Assembly: GCA_032358255.1 (NCBI GenBank)
Contig: JAULBX010027274.1
Span: 124,001-188,000 of the forward strand
DNA: 64,000 nt
Direction of reading: 5' to 3'
DNA from: Heterotrichella gracilis
Taxonomy: Eukaryota; Sar; Xanthophyceae; Tribonematales; Xanthonemataceae
Position 1 is the first letter of the stretch; every line of letters begins with the position of its first letter. Below the pieces are notes generated by a model. The model had not been told where the DNA came from. It searched no databases and saw nothing but the letters and a program-made list of their open reading frames with translations. A program made the position numbers and the translations under genes. Shown one piece after another: positions 44,701 to 54,178 of this stretch.

Positions 44701-47700
44701 TGTGGGGGGCGCTGCCGGAGGTATGTGAAACTTGCAATTAGCTTGCATGGATCATGCACTTGATTTGGATGGATCATGCACCTGATTTGGATGGATCATG
44801 CACTTGATTTGGATGCACATGCCATGATGTATCATGATGGTTCATGTCAAACACGGGGTGGAGGGCAGAGGGATGAATCTTGGGAAGCCATCGAAAGGGA
44901 ACCCAGCGTGTAAGGAGTATAGCAATTGCATAATCATGTGCCATGTGATCCATCACGCACATGCCATAGACTAGACAATTACACATCTATCCAAGTGACC
45001 CCATGGTCCATACTCCCAAAGTGGTTCGCATTGACCGATAGCACATCATTTGCCCATGCAGAATCGCCCCCCACGGTGGGCACAGATGGACCCCTCTCCA
45101 GTGCCCTGTCCCAAGCCCTGCGCGGCCCCACACCGCCACCGGCCCCCTCCACAGCCCCCGCCAGCCACGCACCCCCCCTCCCCACCCCCGGCTACCAGCT
45201 CAAGCTACAGTGGCTGTCGCCACCCCGCTGCGTGCTGGTGGTGTGCAAGCAGTCGCAGGAGGCGCTGCTGGCACTGGGGGAGGTGGTCAGGTGAGGTCGA
45301 GGAAGTTCAAATTTAGGGTTAAGGGTTGTCGCCCTTATCGATGTAACATACGCGCCCCGAGGTTTGCTCACTTCCAGGGTTTGTATTTTATGTCTCGATT
45401 TCAAATTTGAATCCAATTTAGGTTGATTCTTTGTGCTACCTTGTCAAGCAGTCGCAAGAGGCGCTGCAGACACTGGGGGAAGTGGTCAGGTGGGAGTGGG
45501 GGCGAGGGGGTTGAAACAACAAGGAATGCAATAGCAACAATTCATTGCAAACTTGTGGGCTGTCCCTTCCCATATGCGTTGGCAAGAAAAGAGGAGTCAA
45601 TACTCTGTGGCAGGGTCTTTACAGCAATAATGCGGTAAAGATCCTTGGGGTACGGGGCAGCCCAGGAGGCCACATGGTTTGTGTGGGTGGGCGGTTGAGT
45701 CCGGGTGCCATGCTCACTTTTATTAACACCCCCCTTACATAACACCCCCTTAACTTAACACCCCCCTTAAATTAAGAACCCCCTTGCTGCAGCTGGCTCC
45801 ACGACCAGAGCATCATCGTCTATTTGGAGCCCTCGACTCACCAGGAGCTGACAGCTGGCGGTGCGGGGGCCAAGGGGGTCAGCGTGCGCACGTGGGGGGC
45901 GCAAGGGGAGGTGCACGCAGTGCCGCAAGAGGTAGGGAGTGGCGCGAGGGTGGTGGCGTGGGCTGGATAGATAAACAATTCCATCATCATGGCCACAGCC
46001 ATTTCAATGCGCCTGGGACTAAATGACAGAGTAAACGGAATGATGATGAAACGCTTGCCGCAGTCCATAGACAAGTCCAGGGTGGAGCGATTCCCGGTCC
46101 CAAGGAGGGCGTGCAAGAGCACCTCGCGCCCTAACAGTGTGGGATTGTGCCCTAAGCCATTTCTCTCAAGAGGCTGCTTTTGGTATTTCTTGCAGGGGTC
46201 GTATATCATGCACCTGTCGTCTGTCGTACGCATACCAGGGGAAATTAATGCAAATATGTAGCTGCACCAGGCTGCTCTCAGCTGCACAAAAGCAGAGCAA
46301 TTGCTTTTCAAGGGTTTTGGATGGACCCTGGCTTACATCAGTTTCCAGTTGAAAGCTGAACAGCACCACTGGTTTCTTCCGCTTGCAGGTCGCCTCCAAG
46401 CTCGATCTAGTGGTGGCCCTGGGTGGCGACGGCACTGTGCTGTGGATCTGCCTATCATCTTGCAGCAGGCACCATTGGCCATCTGTCACATCTTATGAGG
46501 GAAAATGCATACAAATTGAAAAGTTCCAATGCAATCACTCAGAAGACCTTGAACATTATCTTTGTCACTCATTTTTCCCACGCGCAGGTCGCCTCCAAGC
46601 TCGATCTGGTGGTGACCCTGGGTGGCGACCGCACTGTGCTGTGGACCGGCTCATCATCTTGTAGCAGACAGCACTGGGCTTGTATCACAGCTAACATGAG
46701 GCAAAATGAACCCAAATTCTAAGGCACTCACTCAAATGAATCTGGACCAAAACCAGATTTTCCACCCGTCTCCTTCACTTGCAGGTTGCGTCCAAGCTCG
46801 ACCTAGTGGTGACCCTGGGTGGGGACGGCACCGTGCTGTGGACCTGCCTCCTATTTGGCACGAACGCGGTGCCCCCCCTGGTGCCATTTGGGCTGGGGTC
46901 CCTTGGTTTTATGACCCCTTTCAGCATGGACCACATGCAGGCTGTGTTGGCGCGCGTCACCACCCCCTCCACACCCATCCCCCTCATGCTGCGACACAGG
47001 TGCGGGGTGGGGAAGTAGGGGGTTGAGACTGCAGGGAGTGGTGTGTACTGGTCATGTTGTTGGCTTGCATCCTGATAGGCAGCAGCGCGGTGCCCATCGC
47101 CTTCATATGAAGAGTTAATATTTGAGTTTCAAGTCAGATTTGCCCACCCCTCCACTGCCATCCCCGTCATGCTGCGACACAGGTGGGGACAGGGTTGGGG
47201 GTGGGGATTGGCAGCACGCAAGTGGCAATGGCCATGCACTGACCCTTGAGTGCACCCAATCATGCGCAGCACTCCCATGCCTCTGAGCAACCCCCCTTTT
47301 TGTCACAGGCTGTGCTGCAAGATCCTGCGCCATGTCCCCGCCGGCCCCCACTCCCAACCGCCACCCTTGTCCTCCCTTCCACAAGAGGAGGAACACCTGG
47401 TGCTGAATGAGGTGGGTGTTGATTGAACATATAATAACCGTCAGATCACGGTAGTGTAGAATTGTGTGACGGGGAAGCAAGGACACATGCAAGGCGGTGG
47501 TTGCATACATGCCGCCACATGGGTGAAGCGTCCATGCGCAAGTCCATATCCATAACACATGCATCCCCATGCTGGGCGGTGCCCCAGCCAGCTTGTTTAT
47601 GACAGTGACAGCCAAGCTGCCCTGCACATGGTTGCAGAGGGGGTCCAAGTAGTGTGCACTAAACCCCTTACCCCTTACGTTAAGTTTTGTAGCTAATCCA

Positions 47701-49202
47701 CACCCCTTACGTTGTCTGTCAATAGGTGGTTCTCGACAGGGGCATGCGCGCCTTCCTCATTACTCTGGACCAAACTCTAAATCCTTAAAACCCTAAACCT
47801 TACATCCCCTTGTCCCCTACAGTAGGCGCTGCTTGACAAAGGCATGAGCACCTCCCTCACCAGCCCTGGACCAAACCCTAAATTCAAAACCCTAAAACCC
47901 CCTATGTTCCATCCACAGGTAGTTCTCGACAGGGGCATGAGCGCCTTCCTCACCAGCCTGGACTGCTACTGCGACGGCAACTTTGTCACGCATGTACAGG
48001 GCGATGGGCTGATCATCGCCACGCCCACGGGGTCCACCGCCTACAACCTAGCTGCAGGGGGTTCCATGGTGCATCCACAGGTAAGTGGGGATGGGGGGTG
48101 GGGCGTGTATGGTAACGGATGTATTACGTCCATGTTAAAGATTGTCAACACCTCTGCTCAATTTATTCCTCAAGAAGCAATTTTATCCCAAACAGAATCT
48201 TGAAAACCGGCCACAACGTGCCAAAACCCAAAAAACTAATCGTAAACCCCAACTCCCCCATTTTCCCCCAGGTCCCCGGCATCCTGTTCACCCCCATCTG
48301 CGCCCACTCCCTGTCCTCCCGGCCCCTGGTGTTCCCAGAGCACATCCAGCTCATAGTGCAGGTCCCAAGGGACAGCAGGTCAGAGATTTGGTGCTCCTTT
48401 GACGGCAAGGTGAGGAGCCACATTGCGTGCTTAGGGTTTAGGGTTTAGTACAGGTGTCGGGGGACAGCAGGTCTAAGATATGGTGCTCCTTTGACGGGAA
48501 GGTAAGGGTGGGGGCACATGGGTACTTAGGGTTTAGGGTTTAGTCCAGGTGCCGGGGGACAGCAGGTCAGAGATATGGTGCTCCTTTGGCGGGAAGGTAA
48601 GAAACGGACTCCCATGGTTCAGACCTTTCCAAAAGGCGTTTCATGACAGTTTGGTGCCTGGCACAAGGTGAGGGGTGGAGCCACATGCGTGCTTAAGCTC
48701 TGGCATGACGGCATGGTAGTGCACATGATGCAGTGGCCTAAATATCCCTAAAAATGGACTTTAACAATACCTTTCCTCACCCTCCCCCCAGGACCGCCAG
48801 CGCCTGGGCCCCGGGGGTACCACGGTGGTGCACATGGAGCAGTGGCCCGTGGCCCAAAAAATCTTTTCGAATTGTCCAAAAATCCCCTTAAGCGCCCTCC
48901 ATCGCCGTTCCCACAGGACCGCCAGCGCCTGGGCCCCGGCGACGCCATGGTGGTGCACATGGCGCAGTGGCTCTGCTGCACAAAACACCACCCTAAAATC
49001 AACCCTCATTGGTTAACCCTACCCCTTGCCTCCCGCCCAGGACCGCCAGCGCCTGGGCCCCGGCGACGCCATGGTGGTGCACATGGCGCAGTGGCCCGTG
49101 GCCACCGCCTGCCGCATGGACGCCTCCCACGACTGGTTCCTGGGCATGTGCGAGGGCCTCAACTGGAACGTGCGCAAGCGCCAGGCGGGGGCCGGGCTGT
49201 GA
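41709..49202 (+). CDS. NADK: NAD kinase
   Basis: ATP-NAD kinase making NADP. Exons: 41709-41772, 41911-41977, 42425-42850, 43985-44087, 44528-44720, 45062-45290, 45793-45931, 46785-46999, 47309-47411, 47919-48080, 48272-48409, 49041-49202 (666 residues). The first about 330 residues are a variable N-terminal region with a short coiled coil ([14 protein letters not shown]) and a low-complexity [10 protein letters not shown] run. The kinase part starts at [29 protein letters not shown] (exon 8) is the GGDG ATP-binding motif. [12 protein letters not shown], then [31 protein letters not shown] (exon 10, written here in family order) and [17 protein letters not shown] are the conserved NAD-binding blocks. 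An extra exon near 43401-43543 may be used (see findings). Nearly every exon edge from exon 4 on is echoed. Confidence 0.94.
42530..42590 (+). repeat. In-frame 15-base repeat in NAD kinase exon 3
   Basis: Three tandem GGGAATCACA(A/G)(C/T)AAC units encode G-N-H-N/S-N blocks. Length is likely to vary between strains. Confidence 0.95.
43137..43435 (+). repeat. Tandem duplication in NAD kinase intron 3
   Basis: TAGTCTGCTAGAGCT and GCAGCCTGCTACAGGACCAG each occur twice, about 177 bases apart (43140/43312; 43195/43371), with diverged bases between. The second copy abuts a probable exon, so the first may be its acceptor-side echo. Confidence 0.9.
43716..43752 (+). repeat. Echo of a probable exon end at 43543
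   Basis: CAATCATGGGCTGCCATGGT followed by GCGGGACAGG repeats 43517-43545. By analogy with other echoes this points to a true donor at 43544. Confidence 0.88.
44157..44205 (+). repeat. Echo of NAD kinase exon 4 donor edge
   Basis: GCGGTCCACCAAGATGGGTG and CTGGGCATGCGCAAGGG copy 44075-44115. The donor GT is changed to AT. CCCTAAA-type words lie between the copies. Confidence 0.9.
44379..44452 (+). repeat. Echo of NAD kinase exon 5 acceptor edge
   Basis: TTGCAGAGCCAAGGCCTCCT and the following about 45 bases copy 44521-44576 with its acceptor, 136 bases upstream. Confidence 0.93.
44749..44814. repeat. 22-base tandem repeat, three copies
   Basis: GGATCATGCACTTGATTTGG plus AT, three times head to tail with a single difference, in NAD kinase intron 5. 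The freshness suggests recent slippage or amplification. Confidence 0.97.
45437..45500 (+). repeat. Echo of NAD kinase exon 6 donor edge
   Basis: AAGCAGTCGCAAGAGGCGCT and GGGGGAAGTGGTCAGGTGGG copy the end of exon 6 and donor (45247-45296). Confidence 0.93.
46375..46480 (+). repeat. First echo of NAD kinase exon 8 (GGDG active-site exon)
   Basis: Acceptor and about 65 bases of exon copied: [17 protein letters not shown] is intact, after which the copy diverges. About 398 bases upstream of the true exon. Confidence 0.95.
46575..46680 (+). repeat. Second echo of NAD kinase exon 8
   Basis: A further copy, about 200 bases after the first: [13 protein letters not shown], with the catalytic glycine changed to arginine. 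Shares its 3' continuation (CTCATCATCTTG) with the first echo, so the two copies share an extended unit. Confidence 0.95.
47132..47190 (+). repeat. Echo of NAD kinase exon 8 donor edge
   Basis: CATCCCCGTCATGCTGCGAC and ACAGGTGGGG copy the exon end and donor at 46976-47005. Confidence 0.9.
47718..47880 (+). repeat. Two echoes of NAD kinase exon 10 acceptor edge
   Basis: TTCTCGACAGGGGCATG-type copies at 47727 and (more decayed, GCTTGACAAAGGCATGAGC) 47824 precede the true exon at 47919. Each is followed by CTGGACCAAAC(C/T)CTAAAT, so the exon word is joined to a telomere-like word. Confidence 0.93.
48451..48602 (+). repeat. Two echoes of NAD kinase exon 11 donor edge
   Basis: GGGGACAGCAGGTC and GATATGGTGCTCCTTTG occur at 48460 and 48553 with working-looking GTAAG donors. 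They are separated from the exon and from each other by TTAGGGTTTAGGGTTTAG. Confidence 0.95.
48789..48980 (+). repeat. Two echoes of NAD kinase exon 12 acceptor edge
   Basis: CAGGACCGCCAGCGCCTGGG begins near-identical copies at 48790 and 48914 and the true exon at 49038. Periods are about 124 bases each. The copies keep about 60 bases of exon ([11 protein letters not shown] in the second). Confidence 0.96.
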
Positions 49203-50512
49203 GGCAACCTGGCGGTGGCTGGCTGCAGCACGCGGGGTTGCTGGGCGTGTGGTCAATCCCAGGGGGGCATTGACCTGGACTGTGAGCAAAGGGCCAGGCG
49301 GGCTGTGACTGGTTGCATGGGCGATGCCCGATGGGTTCCTGGGTATGGCGGCAGGCCTCAACTGGGAGGTACTCAAGGGCCAGTGGGGTCCCAGGGCTGT
49401 GACTAGCAACTCATGTTTTGCCAGGCCGCCTGGCTGCAAGAACGCCGCCCACCACTGGTTGCAGGCCATGTGGGTGGCAAGGCATTGGCATGGGTGCATG
49501 GGCTCGGCATGGCTCGACGCAACCACCGCATACATATAATTTATTCTTCCTGTACACTTTTGGCTTGGTAGGGGTTTTGGAGCCGGTATTCTGTGGTCTC
49601 AATAGCGCAGGATGCCATCGTTATTGCCATTGTGACCCACATCCACTTAGGCTTTGTTGGGCATTTTTGTGTGCTGTTTTTGGAAGATCTCTGCCCCTGG
49701 CTGCAGTTGTTGTCAGATAGTTGCTGGTGCCAGACCTTACCAGCAACCTTAAAGTTGAATTTTATCTAATATTCTTTTGTAGTGTGCTATTGCATTGCCA
49801 CCACCAAAACCAGTCTAGCCAGGGCTACAGGTTGGCAGAGGTATTTTCCACAGGGTTAGGGTTGCCCACCCGTTGGGTTGCAAGGCACAGCACCTTGCAA
49901 GTTATCGCTGTACTGGTATCGACCCCTTTGACACAGCAAGTCTGCATTGCTGCGTGCAGACAGGGCGGTTGCAGTCCAGGGAGTGGTGGACAGTGCTTGC
50001 AAAAGCCTGCAGCGGTTGGTTATGCCCCTGGACTTTCCAACATTGAGGCGCGGGGTGTGTGGGCGTGGAAAATGCTGCTGACTTCCACAGCATCATTTCA
50101 AACTGAGGTTTGAACTGGGCAGTTGCTCCCCCTCCCATCTTTCCCCCCTTCTTTCCCCTGAGGCGGCGTTTGAGTTCTCTGAGTACGCCACGCGGGTTCT
50201 GAGTCAGCCACCTCAGCTTTCTCCCCGTTACGTTAGTCAGCCATTTGCGGGCAAAAATGGCATTTTTCCCCTTGTCAGGCTGTGAAGATTTGGAGGAAAC
50301 TGTGTGCGGGGACATCCAACAGCTGGCCCCGCCCGCCACTTTGAACTTTTTCAAACAGGGAACTCGAAGGTCGCTAACCGCTGCAGCTGCAAAAGTGCGA
50401 CACCTTGGCCGTTGTGCGCGGATGTTTTTGGATGTTTCGCTGCAAACCCCATGCATGCGTGCCCTTCGCAACCTTGGCGTGGGTGTGGGCGTGTAGCTAA
50501 GCAGAAGCAGCC
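49203..50512. other. Intergenic, NAD kinase to RRM gene
   Basis: Starts with decayed copies of the NAD kinase last exon (49320-49475). The rest should hold the NAD kinase 3' UTR and the promoter and 5' UTR of the RRM gene. Nothing else recognised. Confidence 0.5.
49320..49475 (+). repeat. Echoes of NAD kinase last exon after the stop codon
   Basis: GGTTCCTGGGTATGGCGGCA and GGCCTCAACTGGGAGGT copy 49134-49170, and CACCACTGGTTGCAGGCCAT (49450) is a second, weaker version. Confidence 0.8.
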
Positions 50513-51771
50513 ATGAGTAAGCAGGATTGCAAGGTCTTCATAGGGGGACTTAGCTGGGAAACAACTGACGAGAAACTGCGCCGGTACTTTGAAAACTATG
50601 GCCCGGTCACGGAAGCCTTCGTCAGCTACGACCGCGTCACAGGGCGACCTCGCGGTTTTGGTTTTGTGGTATTCGAGGACGCCGGCGTTGCGGACAAAGT
50701 GGTGTCTATGCAGCATACCATCGACCGCCGAGAGGTAAAACCCTACGCGTGCAAGCTCGGGTGGATGTTTCGTCCCAAACATCCGATTTTCACGTGAGCC
50801 TTGTGTTTTTGCAGGTTGAGGCCAAGAAAGCAGTGCCCAAGGAGGAGCACCCTAGCAGCAGGCAGCCCAACGGGCTCAGCCAGCAGCGGACCAAGAAAGT
50901 TTTCGTGGGGGGGCTGGCACCCACGGTGGATGAACAGGCGTTTCGCAGCTTCTTTGAGCAGTACGGCAGCGTGGAGGATGCGGTGGTCATGTACGACCAC
51001 GACAACAAGAGGCCTCGGGGCTTTGGCTTCGTGACTTTCTTGGAGGAGCAGTCCGTGGACAACGTGTTCACCAAGGGTGTCATGCAGACGCTACACGACA
51101 AGCAGATTGAGATAAAGCGGGCGGTGCCCAAGGACCAGATGCCCCCCTCCAAGGCCAAAGCGGGGATGTATGGCTACGGGAGGGGCTTCCCCCTCAACAA
51201 GGCAGCGCAGCACGCGATGCCTATGCAGCTGCTGGGCGCCCAGGGCATCGGGGCCCGTGGGTATGGGGGAGTGGGGCAGGGCCAGTTTGGTGGCAGCGGG
51301 GGTGGCTACCCTGGGGGGGCAACAACAGCAGCCTACATGGGCGGGATGGGGCGACTGGGGGCTACCGTGGGGCAGCTGCAGCAGCCCAGCTTGGCCACTG
51401 GGATGGTCAACCTGCCAGCCACGCTGGGGAATATCGGCGGGTCGATGTCCCACGGGGCCATGGGAGGTGGTGTCGGAGAGGGATTCCACATGGGGGGCGG
51501 GAACATGGGTGGGGCGGGGCTGGGGCCCTCCAGCTCGGCCATCGGCGGGGAGTACGGGCTGGAGATGCACGGCCAGATGAGGGCGCCGACCAGTTTGCCG
51601 AACAGCTTCGAGGGGAGTTATCCCTACTCGCAGCAGCAGCAGCAGGGCCACATACAGGGCCACGGGGAGGGTCAAGCGCTGTTTGGGGAGGGAGGGAACA
51701 TAGGGCCTGACTTCTCCACGGCCTTCAGCGGCAACTATGGCCAGAACACGTTAAGCAGCAACTGGGGCTGA
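50513..51771 (+). CDS. Two-RRM RNA-binding protein (hnRNP A/Musashi-like)
   Basis: Two exons, 50513-50734 and 50815-51771 (392 residues). RRM1 has RNP2 VFIGGL and RNP1 RGFGFVVF; RRM2 has RNP2 VFVGGL and RNP1 RGFGFVTF. The pair is joined by the typical VEAKKAVPKEE linker and followed by IEIKRAVPKDQMPPS. Residues about 195-392 are Gly, Met and Gln rich with no charge pattern, a disordered tail typical of hnRNP-like proteins and plausible for phase separation. Expected role: binding single-stranded RNA in splicing, transport or translation control. It is the only multi-exon gene here whose intron (80 bases) shows no exon echo and no telomere-like word, apart from CCCTACG. Confidence 0.95.
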
Positions 51772-53494
51772 GGTTGGGTTTGGCGGGCATTTTCAAACTG
51801 GGAGGTTGGCACAGCTGGGCAAGGCAAGCCACACAGAAAACACAGACAAACTTGAGACCCAATTTGTGTGCCCAGCTTAATATCGGCATAGTGCTTCTGT
51901 GCTATGTGTCCTCATAGAGCATAAACGCATCCAACGTTGCTCTCACAGTAGCTTTGCATAGTAGGTCCCTTGTTTTCCAGCAGCAGACCCATTCTTAGTT
52001 AACCACCTGTTTTCCTAGATATGTAGGCTTATCAAGTTTTGCATCCAGACAACAGAGTTTTTCAGGCAGCTCGGTCTGCATGACCTGTGACAAAATACTC
52101 TTTGACTATAGCACAGGCTGTTTTAGAGTTAGGCTACCCACCAAAGTGTCGTTTCCCACCACTGAACTGCAAGCTTGCGCTCGTCACAGTGCCCAACGGA
52201 CATCCACACCATGTTTGAACGTAGTACCTTAGTGTGGCGTAGACTGTACCTGCTGCACTTTGGCGCAGGGTCTTGCAGTGTGCTTGAGCGGGGTGCTAGA
52301 CAAATATTCCTTGTTTTGGGGCCCTTGTGTGCAGCGCGTTTCCACCTGCCCACGGGGGAAACCGTTTCAGCTGCACTGCTTGGATAATTTGAATTGCACA
52401 GGTAGCTACGTCCTGCAGCTGTTCACGCTTGTTGCAGCATAACGCAGGTTTTGCCCTGCTGAAAGTACCAATTCCCTAGGTGGGTTAGGTTTATGATTCT
52501 TTTTTAAATTTTGCTGCTTCCTGGTTGCAGACTAGGCCCAGCCCATATGGCACGATGGTCCAGCCCTTTTTCATGCTTTGCAACCAGCGAACTGCTTTCC
52601 TGGTGCGCTGGCCAGTGCCCCTGGCTGCTAGTCACCTAGTGCAACCACTGTACATTACTCTTTCTGTTGCCAGTGCTCTAGCAATAGTACGGGCGCTGTA
52701 GGAGTGTCAGGGCGTATTCTAAGTTAGGTTGTTGCTCAGGTTTGCCACAACTGCAGCAGTCTTGCGTTGTGCTCGTCCGTACTCGTGTAAGCTTGACCTG
52801 CATTTGAAACAATTGTGTCTCTTGGCAATCCTTGCAGCACACTGCCAGTGTGAGAGCTTTGGCTCTAAGCTTGGCAGGTGCAGGGCCTTTTGCATAGGCT
52901 GTCAAAATCTTGAAGGGTCCAAACCAGCCACTCCACCAGCCTGGCATGGTACCATGTGTCGGGTTTAAACAGAGTGCTGAGCTGCTGGGCAACAAAACCC
53001 TATGCTACATGAACTACTGCAGCCAGCAGGTCAACCCAAGTAAACTTCAGGCGAGAAAGGAATGAAGCATGCCTCCACAGGGGGCTTACAAACCGACTAT
53101 GGACTACACTGAAGCTCTGCCGCCTGGTCTCTGTAATAATTAGTGTAAACTAAGACATCTGCCGTGCGGCGGCATGGCCAATTGACTTGGACTGCAAGCT
53201 GCACACCTTGCACACTAGTAATGCCACTATTGAGTGTTCGAGTTTCAGATGGATTGCAAAAAAGCTTTCTGGTAACGTGTGATTGCAAACTAAATGGCAA
53301 AAAAACAATCAGTTCTACAAGTCCCAGCTCAATATGGTGCGCATTAGCGATAAGGTGCCAACTTCTACACTATCGCACGCAACTGGGGTTTGCAACAATG
53401 CAGTTGACAGTAAAATGGTATGTGAGTCACGACTCACACAAGGAGCACATACAGAAGAATCGCAGTTCTGCACAAGAAAAATAGCAATACTCTA
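51772..53494. other. Intergenic, long
   Basis: 1.7 kb after the RRM gene. I searched by eye for the missing upstream exons of the epimerase fragment and saw none. No gene recognised. Confidence 0.5.
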
Positions 53495-53692
53495 ATGTCC
53501 CAGCGCATGCGTGTGCTTGACAAAGACCCTAAGCTAGGGGCGCATGGCAACCCCGTGGTGTTCCTGCACCCCAAGGACAACCAAGGGGTGCTAATGGAGC
53601 TGGAGGAGGTGAAACCAGTGCCCAGTACGGCAGAGCGCCCGCAACTCGGCACTGGCTTGAAGCCAACAGAGCCTCCCAATGGGGTGGCATAA
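53495..53692 (+). pseudogene. Orphan 3' exon of methylmalonyl-CoA epimerase
   Basis: 65 codons reading RMRVLDKDPKLGAHGNPVVF, then LHPKDNQGVLMELEEVK and a short tail. This is the C-terminal block of methylmalonyl-CoA epimerase (glyoxalase superfamily; LHPKD..GVL.ELE). The upstream three quarters of the protein, including the first metal ligands and the HxxL-type start of the fold, are not found before it. CAG before CGCATG (53500) could be its original acceptor. Most likely a gene fragment left by duplication; alternatively its first exons lie beyond an unusually long intron, which would have to span the RRM gene. Confidence 0.6.
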
Positions 53693-54178
53693 ATGTGCAG
53701 TGTTGAACATGACAATTCTTGACTTGTGTACATTCAATATTTTGCAGTGATTTGGCTGTCGTTACCGCCAAGGACCGCAACAAGTTGGAATTCAATGAAG
53801 ACATTAGTTGATGGTACATGTGTTGCCTGCCGCACGGCTGACGCTATTGTGGGCTAGTTGTCTCCTGCAAAGCAGAGTGGGAGTCAGACGATCAGCACCA
53901 GTCAGGAGAGAGGCATTTTGGCACCAAAAGCGAACCCCACCTTAGCACATGCCACAAATTGCCATGCTGCACGTCCCGCGCCACCTGAAAGGCTCCAAAC
54001 AGCATGTGCACATCACCCAGCTTGTGACCCACCACGCCTAGCTAGCCTCGTGCCACAGCGGCAAGTGCACCCCACCCACCATTTCATCACCAATCCCCTT
54101 TCATGTGCAGCATGGGCAACCACCGTAGGCTCGCTGGCCGATGCAGCATGCGCACCCCACCCACCATTGCGCCACCAT
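53693..54178. other. Intergenic between convergent fragment and Mpv17 gene
   Basis: Mostly holds decayed copies of the last Mpv17 exon towards its right end (54055-54178). Nothing else recognised. Confidence 0.5.
54060..54165 (-). repeat. Echo of Mpv17 last exon, downstream side
   Basis: CCTTTCATGTGCAGCATGGG and GGCTCGCTGGCCGATGCAGC copy 54225-54272. Flanking CACCCCACCCACCATT words recur three times. Confidence 0.88.

Noticed and set aside
46375-46680. Mutually exclusive alternative exons of NAD kinase
   Set aside because: The copies lack the exon's 3' part and a matching donor, and one has lost the GGDG motif. Decayed duplications explain them better.
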